Shown here in pieces: positions 56,899-64,000 of a DNA stretch of 64,000 nucleotides; position 1 is the first letter of the stretch, and every line of letters begins with the position of its first letter. The position numbers and the translations under genes are program-made. Below the pieces are notes generated by a model, which was not told where the DNA came from, did not search any database, and worked only from the letters and a program-made list of their open reading frames with translations. This stretch comes from Duganella sp. 1411 (GTDB lineage: Bacteria; Pseudomonadota; Gammaproteobacteria; Burkholderiales; Burkholderiaceae_D), in the NCBI RefSeq assembly GCF_017833525.1, contig NZ_JAFICD010000003.1:248001-312000 (forward strand), in the 5' to 3' direction.

Positions 56899-58944
56899 TT
56901 AAAGGCTTGCGGCCAACTCCGCGCCTTCCTTGATCGCGCGTTTGGCGTCCAGCTCCGCCGCCAGCGCGGCGCCGCCTATCTTGCGAAAGCGCGGCCACGA
57001 CGGATTCGCCTTCACCTCCTCCTCCGACGGCATCAACTCGGTCAGGCTGTCCTGACCCGCGCACACCACCACGTTATCCACCGACAGCAATCGCTGCTCG
57101 CCGCCGACCGTGATATGCAGTCCCTGATCGTCGATCCGGTCGTACTGCACGCCGGCGAGCATCACCACGCCATTGCGCGCGAGGACGGCGCGGTGCACCC
57201 AGCCCGAGGTCTTGCCCAACCCCGCGCCCAGCTTCGAAATCTTGCGCTGCAACAGATACAACTGCCGCACCGGATGCGGCTCCTCCGGCGCCACCAGGCC
57301 GCCCGGCGTGTCGCCCTTCAGGCTCACGCCCCATTCCTTTGCCCAGACATCCAGCGCCAGCGGCAGCGGGTGCTTGGGATCGTGCAGCAGATATTCGCCG
57401 ACGTCGAAGCCAATGCCGCCGGCGCCGATGATGGCCACGCGCTTGCCGACCGGCGCCTTGTTCTGCAACACATCGATATACGACAGCACTTTCGGATGAT
57501 CGATGCCCTCGATCGGCGGCCGCCTCACCTTGATGCCGGTGGCGACGACCACCTCGTCGTAACCGCCGGCGACCAGCTGCTCGCGCGTGACGCGCACGCC
57601 CAGCTTGAGCTTCACGCCCGTCAAATCGATCTGGCGGCGGAAGTAGCGTATCGTCTCGGCGAATTCCTCCTTGCCCGGAATTTGCATGGCGATCTTGAAC
57701 TGCCCGCCGACGCTGTCGCTGGAATCGAACAAGGTCACGTCGTGGCCGCATTCCGCCGCCACCGTCGCCGCCGACAACCCGGCCGGGCCGGCGCCGACCA
57801 CCGCCACGCGGCGCGGCTTGGCCGCCGGCGCGTACACCAGCTCCGTCTCGTGGCAGGCGCGCGGGTTGACCAGGCAGCTGGCGCGCTTGTTGGCGAAGGT
57901 GTGATCGAGGCAGGCCTGGTTGCAGCCGATGCAGGTGTTGATCTCGTCGGCCTTGCCCTGCGCCGCCTTGGCGACAAAGTGCGCATCGGCCAGGAAGGGA
58001 CGCGCCATCGATACCATGTCGGCGTCGCCGCGCTGCAGGATGCCTTCCGCCTCGGCCGGCATGTTGATGCGGTTCGACGCCACCACCGGTATCGTCACCT
58101 CCAGCCGCAGACGGCCGGCCAGGCTGGCGAAGGCGGCGCGCGGCACCGACGTGACGATGGTCGGCACCCGCGCCTCGTGCCAGCCGTAGCCGCTGTTGAG
58201 GATCGTGACGCCGGCATGCTGCAGGGCCTTGGCCACGGCCACCACGTCCTCCCACGTATTGCCGCCGTCGACCAGGTCGAGCAGCGAGTGGCGGTACATG
58301 ATGATGAAGTCATGACCGACTTCGGCGCGGATGCGCTTGACGATTTCCACCGGCAGCCGCATGCGGTTCTCGATGCCGCCGCCCCAGCGGTCGGTGCGCA
58401 GGTTGGTGCGCGCGCACAGGAACTGGTTGAGCAGATAGCCTTCGCTTCCCATCACCTCGATGCCGTCGTAGCCCGCCTCGCGCGCCAGCCTGGCGCAGCG
58501 CGCGTAGTCGCGTATCGTTCCCTCGATGCCGGCCTCCGTCAGCGCGCGCGGCTTGAACGGCGAGATCGGCGATTTCTTCTCCGACGCCGACACCACGAAC
58601 GGTTGATACCCGTAGCGGCCCGCGTGCAGGATCTGCATCAGGATCTTGCCGCCCTCCTCGTGCACCGCGGTGGTGACGCGGCGGTGGTTGTGCACGTCGC
58701 CCTTGAAGTTGAGCGTACCTCCAAAGGGTAGCAGCCACCCGGAGCGGTTGGGGGAGATGCCGCCCGTGACGATCAAACCCACGCCGCCGCGCGCGCGCTC
58801 GCGATAGAATGCGGCGAGTTTGCCGTAGTTGTAGAAGCGGTCCTCAAGACCGGTGTGCATCGATCCCATGACGACGCGGTTGCGCAGCGTGGTAAAGCCA
58901 AGATCGAGAGGCGCGAGCAGGTGGGGATATGGTGAATTTGTCAT
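56899..58944 (-). CDS. NADPH-dependent 2,4-dienoyl-CoA reductase-like flavoprotein (FadH type)
   Basis: The 681-aa product has an N-terminal FMN TIM barrel (to about 330), a [4Fe-4S] site CIGCNQACLDHTF with later CLVNPRAC, and a C-terminal FAD/NAD domain (AVVGAGPAGLSAATVAAECG and AIIGAGGIGFDVGEYL). This is the layout of 2,4-dienoyl-CoA reductase and related enoate reductases. It should reduce conjugated double bonds in fatty-acid breakdown. It has no partner gene nearby. Confidence 0.9.
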   Translation of the reverse strand: MTNSPYPHLLAPLDLGFTTLRNRVVMGSMHTGLEDRFYNYGKLAAFYRERARGGVGLIVTGGISPNRSGWLLPFGGTLNFKGDVHNHRRVTTAVHEEGGKILMQILHAGRYGYQPFVVSASEKKSPISPFKPRALTEAGIEGTIRDYARCARLAREAGYDGIEVMGSEGYLLNQFLCARTNLRTDRWGGGIENRMRLPVEIVKRIRAEVGHDFIIMYRHSLLDLVDGGNTWEDVVAVAKALQHAGVTILNSGYGWHEARVPTIVTSVPRAAFASLAGRLRLEVTIPVVASNRINMPAEAEGILQRGDADMVSMARPFLADAHFVAKAAQGKADEINTCIGCNQACLDHTFANKRASCLVNPRACHETELVYAPAAKPRRVAVVGAGPAGLSAATVAAECGHDVTLFDSSDSVGGQFKIAMQIPGKEEFAETIRYFRRQIDLTGVKLKLGVRVTREQLVAGGYDEVVVATGIKVRRPPIEGIDHPKVLSYIDVLQNKAPVGKRVAIIGAGGIGFDVGEYLLHDPKHPLPLALDVWAKEWGVSLKGDTPGGLVAPEEPHPVRQLYLLQRKISKLGAGLGKTSGWVHRAVLARNGVVMLAGVQYDRIDDQGLHITVGGEQRLLSVDNVVVCAGQDSLTELMPSEEEVKANPSWPRFRKIGGAALAAELDAKRAIKEGAELAASL

Positions 58945-59088
58945 TGTGGTTATTAGAGTTAGACGTGAATGTCCGCATTAAAACCCAATTCTCTAGACCC
59001 AGGCTTCTAAAGCCCCGCCACCGCGTGAATTTTGTAACGTGATGGTGCTTCGCTTGTATTCTGCCACCCTTTCCCTTACGCTGGAACG

Positions 59089-59769
59089 ATGATGCGATTC
59101 CTTCTGTTTTTGTTGTTAGGTGTGGCTGCCCCGGTGGCGATGGCACAAGCACCTAAGCTTGAACTGCCCAAGCTGGAGGTCTCTGTCAATCGCGTGGACG
59201 CCGAGGCGCGGCACATGTACGAAGTGGACGCCACCGCGACGGTGGCGGCGCCACTGCCCAAGGTATGGCGCATCCTGACCGGCTACGAGCGCATGTCGGA
59301 ATTCGTGCCGGACCTGGAATCGTGCAAGGTCCTGTCACGCAACGGTAACGAAGTGATCATCGAACAATTCGGCGTGGCGCGCTTCCTGTTCATGTCGCGC
59401 ACCATCCACCTGATCGTGCGCGCCACCGAGCAGCCGATGTCGTCGATCGACATCTCGCTGATCTCGGGCGACATGAAGCACTACGAATCGCGTTGGGAAT
59501 TGATACCGGTGCCCGAAACCGGCGGCACCAAAATCGTCTACAGCGGCCGGCTGCTGCCGAACTTCTACGTGCCCGGCATCCTGGGCGCGAACATGATACG
59601 CAGCGACATCGAACACATGATGAACGCCGTGGTGGCGCGCATCGACCGCCGCGACGACGCGTCCAGGCGCGGTGGCCAGACGCCGTCGGTGCAGGCCACG
59701 CCGGCGATACAGGTGCCGCCGCCGGCGCAGCAGCCGGCGCCAAACCCTCCGGCCGGTCAGGCCAAATAG
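59089..59769 (+). CDS. Secreted START/polyketide-cyclase-like (SRPBCC) protein
   Basis: The 226-aa product has a signal peptide (MMRFLLFLLLGVAAPVAMAQ) and a START-like lipid-binding fold (VAAPLPKVWRILTGYERMSE, then VPDLESCKVL). The C-terminal 45 residues are a Pro/Gln-rich tail. It should bind a hydrophobic ligand in the periplasm. It converges on the next gene, overlapping it by 13 bases. Confidence 0.82.
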   Translation: MMRFLLFLLLGVAAPVAMAQAPKLELPKLEVSVNRVDAEARHMYEVDATATVAAPLPKVWRILTGYERMSEFVPDLESCKVLSRNGNEVIIEQFGVARFLFMSRTIHLIVRATEQPMSSIDISLISGDMKHYESRWELIPVPETGGTKIVYSGRLLPNFYVPGILGANMIRSDIEHMMNAVVARIDRRDDASRRGGQTPSVQATPAIQVPPPAQQPAPNPPAGQAK

Positions 59770-60209
59770 GTATCGCGCGAGCGCAGCTCGGCGAAGTTTT
59801 CCAGGCTGCCGATTTTCACCAGCACCGGATTCAGACTCAGTTTGCTCTGCATCGAGCGCCAGGCGAACTGCCACTCCTGCTCCTGCGCCTCGGCCGCCGT
59901 CTTGGTGAAGGCCGCGCCCAAGGCGGCGCGCGTGCCGTATTCGACGGCGCCGTCGATGCCCGCCCAGCTGGGCAGCGTGCGCTGCACCGCGCGGTGCAGG
60001 CGCTCGCCGAATTCCTCGGTGTTGTGGATGATCAGGCAGGCGTCGGACGAGAACAGCTCGAACAGCTTGCGGTCCCACACTTGCGAGAAGCTCAATGTCA
60101 GGCAGTTGGAGGCCGGACGGAGGATGAACTGGCCCTGGGTCAGCGCCAGTTCCAGGTCTTCGCGCACGCCGTAGCGGTGCAGGGTCGGAGGGCGTTGGTA
60201 GTCGTGCAT
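59757..60209 (-). CDS. Hypothetical cytoplasmic protein
   Basis: The 150-aa product has no signal peptide or membrane segment. It has a fairly even charge and a mixed alpha-beta composition (for example LTLSFSQVWDRKLFELFSSD, then LIIHNTEEFG). I do not recognise the family. The ATG lies 23 bases after the DUF2721 gene, so they may be co-transcribed. Confidence 0.65.
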   Translation of the reverse strand: MHDYQRPPTLHRYGVREDLELALTQGQFILRPASNCLTLSFSQVWDRKLFELFSSDACLIIHNTEEFGERLHRAVQRTLPSWAGIDGAVEYGTRAALGAAFTKTAAEAQEQEWQFAWRSMQSKLSLNPVLVKIGSLENFAELRSRDTYLA

Positions 60210-60232
60210 GTTGGTACTCTATTCTTTACAAG

Positions 60233-60679
60233 TTATTTGACCGGGGCGCGGCGCACGTGGCGGTGCGAGCGCATCGCCGCCGAGGCGATGAAGATCTCGC
60301 GCAGCAGGTAGCAGAAGCTGCCGATCAGCGCCCCCATCGCCACCACGAACATGCCGGCGATGTATTTGTCGAGCGGCGTGTTGGTGATGTCGCCCAAAAA
60401 CAGCATCGCGATGACCAGGCAAATGAGCAGGCCGCAGGCGGTCGACAGGGTGATCGAGGCGTTGATCAGGTGCGATCTTCGGTACAGCACATCGAGTTCG
60501 TTGAGATAGACGTCGCTGTAACCGATGTCGAGCCGGTCCTCCAGCACGCGCGAACGGTCGATGATGCGCGCCAGCCGGTTGGTCAGCACCATCAGGTTGG
60601 TGCACACGCCCGTCAACAGGAACACCGGCGCGATGGCCAGCTGGATAATGTGGCCGATATCGCCGATCTGAATATTCAT
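60233..60679 (-). CDS. DUF2721-family membrane protein
   Basis: The 148-aa product has three hydrophobic segments and starts MNIQIGDIGHIIQLAIAPVF, with LLTGVCTNLMVLTNRLARIIDR, the signature of the DUF2721 family. Function is unknown. It is upstream of the hypothetical gene at 59757-60209. Confidence 0.85.
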   Translation of the reverse strand: MNIQIGDIGHIIQLAIAPVFLLTGVCTNLMVLTNRLARIIDRSRVLEDRLDIGYSDVYLNELDVLYRRSHLINASITLSTACGLLICLVIAMLFLGDITNTPLDKYIAGMFVVAMGALIGSFCYLLREIFIASAAMRSHRHVRRAPVK

Positions 60680-60796
60680 GATTGCATATAAGCTGGGTTT
60701 AATGCTGGCCTCTCTGGGCTGTCGATCTTGCTACTCAAACCATAGTGTAGCAGCCCGGGGCACGCGCGGGCCGATTCCCGACCGAACGTGCGTTGT

Positions 60797-61753
60797 TTAT
60801 GCAAACGCGCGCTCACGCTTGAACTGTTCGGTGGCGCCGACCAGCGCGCGCGCGATACCCTTTTCCATCGCGCCGTGGCCGGCGTCCGGCACCACGTGCA
60901 TCACCGCGCCGGGCCACGCCTGCTGCAGGCGCCAGGCCGACAACGGCGGGCAAATCACGTCGTAGCGGCCCTGCACGATCACCGCCGGCAGGTGGGCGAT
61001 GCGGCCGATGTCGCGTATCAGCTGGTCCTCGCCGAAGAAGCCCAGGTTGGCCATGTAGTGCGATTCGAGGCGGCCCACGCCCAGGTCGAGCGTGTCCGAC
61101 GGCGGTTCGTCCGGCTGCGGCAGCAGGAACACGCGGCGTCCCTCGAAGCGGCTCCACGCGCGCACCGCCGGCATGTGGACGGCGGGATCGTCGCTCATGA
61201 TGCGGTCGACGTAGGCCTTGAGCAGGTCGGCGCGCTCCGCCGGCGGGATCGGCCCGACGAACTCCTGGTACACCTCCGGGTGGAACCACTGGGCGCCATG
61301 CAGGAACCAGTCGATTTCCGCCTGCGTGCACAGGAAGATCCCGCGCAGCACGAAGCCGAGGCAGCGCGCGGGATGCGCCTGGCCGTACGCCAGCGCCAGC
61401 GTCGAACCCCACGAGCCGCCGAACACCAGCCACTGCTCGATGCCGAACAGCGCGCGCAGGCGTTCGATGTCGTCGATCAGCAGCTGGGTGGTGTTGTTGC
61501 GGCACTCGCCCAGCGGCAGCGACTTGCCGGCGCCGCGCTGGTCGAACAGGATCACGCGGTACCGTTCCGGATCGAAGAAGCGGCGGTGCTGCGGCGACAG
61601 GCCGGCGCCGGGGCCGCCGTGCAGGAAGATGACAGGAATGCCCTCCGGATTGCCGACCTCTTCCCAGTAGATGGTGTGCAGGTCGTCGACCGCCAGCATG
61701 CCGTGCCGGATCGGCAGGATGGGCGGGAACAGGGGCGAGGTCGGGTCAAACAT
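60797..61753 (-). CDS. pip: Prolyl aminopeptidase
   Basis: The 318-aa alpha/beta-hydrolase has HGGPGAGLSPQHRRFFDP near the oxyanion region, the nucleophile elbow GGSWGSTLAL (Ser near residue 113), and a late His (DAGHGAM). It should remove N-terminal proline from peptides in the cytoplasm. Length and motifs match bacterial Pip. It stands alone. Confidence 0.92.
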   Translation of the reverse strand: MFDPTSPLFPPILPIRHGMLAVDDLHTIYWEEVGNPEGIPVIFLHGGPGAGLSPQHRRFFDPERYRVILFDQRGAGKSLPLGECRNNTTQLLIDDIERLRALFGIEQWLVFGGSWGSTLALAYGQAHPARCLGFVLRGIFLCTQAEIDWFLHGAQWFHPEVYQEFVGPIPPAERADLLKAYVDRIMSDDPAVHMPAVRAWSRFEGRRVFLLPQPDEPPSDTLDLGVGRLESHYMANLGFFGEDQLIRDIGRIAHLPAVIVQGRYDVICPPLSAWRLQQAWPGAVMHVVPDAGHGAMEKGIARALVGATEQFKRERAFA

Positions 61754-61882
61754 GGCTATCCTTTGAAAACATCGATAGCGGATTGTACGAAAAAACAGGC
61801 CATCGCTATGTTGCGAAATTTATTATTCAAAAATGCACCGTGATATAATTCGGAAACTATACTTAACTTTAAGAAACTATTC

Positions 61883-62923
61883 ATGAATCGCATCCTTTTG
61901 CGCACCCTCGCGGTGCTTGTGGCCACTTGTCTCATCTCTTGCGGCGGAGGCGGAGGCGGCGAATCCAGCGCGCCTGCCGCAACGACCGCGCCTGTCGGCA
62001 ACAAGAACATGCTTTTCGTGACCGATATTAACAATCAAGTCCTCGCGGCGGTCAACACGCTCAACCCAGCGGCGAACTCTAATCTGGCGGCTAAGGTGTT
62101 CAATATGCCGCAGAGAGCCGGGGAGGGTTTGGCATATGATGGGCAGAAGGACTGGCTCTACATGTCGGCCGGCATTCCTTCGCAAGCGGGGAACTCCATC
62201 GTCGTCTTCGACCACGCCAGCGCGTTGGACGGAAACATCAAGCCTAGCCGCACCATCGTCCCAGCAATGGAATCCTATATAAGCCTGCTCGGTCTTGCGT
62301 TAGATAAAGAGCGCGATATTCTTTATGCGAACACTAGTCGCGGTGATCTTTTCGTCTTCAATAACGCGAGCAAATTGAACGGAACGGTTACCCCGGACCG
62401 CGTCCTCAATGTACGAGCGCTTACTTTTGCAATTGATTTCAAACGATCGATTCTTTACGTCGCCAGAGGGCAGGCCTTTATCTATGCCTATTCAAACTTG
62501 GATACGCTGACCGTTCAGACAACGAGTGCTGATCCGAGAGAGATCATCGTGAATCCGATAGGTATGGTTGATACAATGGCGATCGATAGCGTTCGCGACC
62601 GACTCTACTTTGGCGTCAAAGACCGCGGCATTGCTGTAGTGGAAAATGCCAGCGCCGCCGGATCGGCTGCGGGAACGGCGACGGTCGCCACCTCGACTCG
62701 CACACCTGCGATGACGCTGGCGGTCAGCGCGCCGGCTTATTTCCAGGTTTCCGTTCGACTGGCATTTGATCCGGCCAACGATCGTCTGTATGTAGGCGCC
62801 GGCAAAAAGGCCACACTGGTCAACAACGCCAGCACGCTCACAGCCACCACCGTGCCGACCAGCGTCGTCGGTCTGTCCGCGCCCGACAGCGCTTTTATAG
62901 GCGCCTTCGCCTTCCCGCAGTAA
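61883..62923 (+). CDS. Beta-propeller-like lipoprotein
   Basis: The 346-aa product has a lipoprotein signal with lipobox LISCG (Cys at about residue 20) followed by a Gly-run. The body has repeated units of the form D...R..LY.....G/N...V..NAS (for example ERDILYANTSRGDLFVFNNAS), as in beta-propellers. Codon use is more AT-rich than its neighbours. It may be a surface or periplasmic protein of unknown role. Confidence 0.78.
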   Translation: MNRILLRTLAVLVATCLISCGGGGGGESSAPAATTAPVGNKNMLFVTDINNQVLAAVNTLNPAANSNLAAKVFNMPQRAGEGLAYDGQKDWLYMSAGIPSQAGNSIVVFDHASALDGNIKPSRTIVPAMESYISLLGLALDKERDILYANTSRGDLFVFNNASKLNGTVTPDRVLNVRALTFAIDFKRSILYVARGQAFIYAYSNLDTLTVQTTSADPREIIVNPIGMVDTMAIDSVRDRLYFGVKDRGIAVVENASAAGSAAGTATVATSTRTPAMTLAVSAPAYFQVSVRLAFDPANDRLYVGAGKKATLVNNASTLTATTVPTSVVGLSAPDSAFIGAFAFPQ

Positions 62924-62950
62924 AGCTGGAAAGGACTTCGCCGCGAAAAA

Positions 62951-62983
62951 AGCCAGGATCGCGAACGATCCTGGCTTTTTTTT
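62951..62983. terminator. Bidirectional intrinsic terminator
   Basis: AGCCAGGATCG - CGAA - CGATCCTGGCT forms an 11-bp perfect stem followed by a T-run and preceded by an A-run. It serves both the propeller gene and the convergent phaB gene. Confidence 0.9.
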
Positions 62984-63007
62984 GCATGCCGCCGATTAAG
63001 TCTTGGC

Positions 63008-63748
63008 TTACGACATGTGCTGGCCGCCGTTGATGGCGATGTTGGCGCCGGTGACGAAAGCCGCCTCGTCCGACGACAGGTAGGCCACCAGGCCGGCCAC
63101 TTCTTCCGGCTTGCCCAGGCGCGCCATCGGAATTTGCGGAATGATCTTGGTGTCGAGCACTTCCTGCGGGATCTCCATGACCATCTTGGTGCCGATGTAG
63201 CCCGGCGAGATGGTGTTGACGGTCACGCCCTTGCGCGCCACTTCCAGCGCCAGCGCCTTGGTGAAGCCGTGCATGCCGGCCTTGGCCGCCGAGTAGTTGG
63301 TCTGGCCGAAGGCGCCCTTCTGGCCGTTGACCGACGAAATGTTGATGATACGGCCCCAGCCGCGATCGACCATGCCGTCGCACACCGGCTTGGTCATGTT
63401 GAACACGGAGTCCAGGTTGGTGGCCATGACGGCGTCCCAGTTCGGCTTGTCCATCTTCTTGAACGTCATGTCGCGGGTGATGCCGGCGTTGTTGACCAGC
63501 ACGTCGATCGGACCGATGTCCTTTTCGATGGCGGCCACGCAGGCCTGTGCCGAGTCGTAATCCGCCACGTCGCACGGATAGGCGCGGAAGTTGAAGCCCT
63601 GGTCGCGGGTCGTGGCGAGCCACTGTTCGACCTTGGGATTGCCAGGGGAATACGTCGTCACCACGTTATAGCCCAGCGCGGACAGTTTGAAACACACCGC
63701 CTCGCCCAGGCCGCCCATGCCGCCGGTTACCAATGCAACTCTTGCCAT
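63008..63748 (-). CDS. phaB: Acetoacetyl-CoA reductase
   Basis: From the ATG at 63748 (GGGGA upstream) the product has 246 aa. It is an SDR with GGMGGLGEAV for NADPH binding, NNAGITRDMTFKKMD and the catalytic YSAAKAG. These are hallmarks of PhaB. It makes R-3-hydroxybutyryl-CoA for polyhydroxybutyrate. The thiolase gene lies 93 bases upstream, in the same direction. Confidence 0.95.
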   Translation of the reverse strand: MARVALVTGGMGGLGEAVCFKLSALGYNVVTTYSPGNPKVEQWLATTRDQGFNFRAYPCDVADYDSAQACVAAIEKDIGPIDVLVNNAGITRDMTFKKMDKPNWDAVMATNLDSVFNMTKPVCDGMVDRGWGRIINISSVNGQKGAFGQTNYSAAKAGMHGFTKALALEVARKGVTVNTISPGYIGTKMVMEIPQEVLDTKIIPQIPMARLGKPEEVAGLVAYLSSDEAAFVTGANIAINGGQHMS

Positions 63749-63841
63749 AATTGTCCCCTCTTCGTAGTTGATACCAAACTTCGATGACACCAAAGTTCGC
63801 GGACCGCCCCGCGACCGCGGAGGCGGCGTTAATTGTTGCTG

Positions 63842-64000
63842 TTACGGACGCTCGATCGCCAGCGCCACGCCCATGCCGCCGCCGATGCACAGCGAGGCCA
63901 GGCCTTTCTTGGCGTCGCGACGGATCATTTCGTGGATCAGGGTGACCAGGATGCGGGCGCCGGACGCGCCGATCGGGTGGCCGATGGCGATGGCGCCGCC
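63842..64000 (-). CDS. phaA: Acetyl-CoA acetyltransferase, C-terminal end (partial)
   Basis: The minus strand from the right edge encodes GGAIAIGHPIGASGARILVT and ends LCIGGGMGVALAIERP, the C-terminal end of thiolases, with the active-site His of GHP and the second active-site Cys (LCIGG). It supplies acetoacetyl-CoA to phaB. The rest lies beyond the window. Confidence 0.92.
   Translation of the reverse strand, partial: GGAIAIGHPIGASGARILVTLIHEMIRRDAKKGLASLCIGGGMGVALAIERP

Overview
The window looks like chromosomal DNA of a high-GC betaproteobacterium. PHB genes (phaA end plus phaB), Tsx-like purine uptake genes, DctB/DctD, M13 peptidases and two families of palindromic intergenic repeats together fit the Oxalobacteraceae (Massilia/Duganella type). 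This is an inference from gene content and style; no 16S rRNA or other marker is present to confirm it.

Region by region. (1) 1-7174: a purine/nucleoside uptake and catabolism locus. A BMP-type ABC transporter (permease and ATPase, minus strand) is divergent from a GntR regulator, a Tsx-like porin, the BMP binding protein, a Rieske oxygenase and a zinc nucleobase deaminase. (2) 7342-8598: two small secreted proteins, one with an EF-hand. (3) 8599-14875 (minus): a four-gene signalling operon of giant hybrid kinase, CheR, CheB and receiver-kinase. (4) 14988-16778: a TauD-type dioxygenase divergent from a LysR regulator. (5) 16967-21131 (minus): an exported Mo-hydroxylase with a [2Fe-2S] subunit and a diheme cytochrome c. 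(6) 21340-23457: a solute-binding protein, then a BigR-like ArsR regulator with two YeeE/YedE half-transporters for sulfur.

(7) 23441-33238 is an accessory region lying at the 3' side of a tRNA-Arg(CCG) gene, with an IS21-type transposase remnant at the boundary. Its minus-strand operon reads: short leader ORF, nucleotide-sugar epimerase, HlyD-type adaptor, C39-peptidase ABC exporter, two-lobed aspartic protease, GT4 glycosyltransferase, and a 141-aa Gly/Ala-rich peptide with a double-glycine-type leader followed at once by a terminator hairpin. A small membrane protein (possible immunity protein) and a luciferase-like monooxygenase come next. This looks like an unrecognised secreted-peptide (bacteriocin/microcin-like, perhaps glycosylated) system and is the most interesting part of the window.

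(8) 33680-41072: cytochrome c5-like protein, DctD/DctB-type two-component system, a NitT/TauT-type ABC transporter and a lipoprotein. (9) 41273-49402: branched-chain amino-acid type binding protein, two tandem M13 metallopeptidases, a Gly-rich secreted protein and a CtpA protease. (10) 49577-56736: FabH-like synthase, TetR, a DUF1330-like protein, a decayed toxin-antitoxin pair, a membrane protein, MocR plus carboxymuconolactone-decarboxylase protein, and a Kef-type antiporter. (11) 56899-64000: FadH-like reductase, START-like secreted protein, two small proteins, prolyl aminopeptidase, a beta-propeller lipoprotein, phaB and the 3' end of phaA.

Two repeat families are scattered through the window. 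One is a ~100-bp double hairpin (four copies). The other is a GGGGTCGGACCC-type palindrome (five copies), one of which sits in frame inside the Rieske oxygenase gene.
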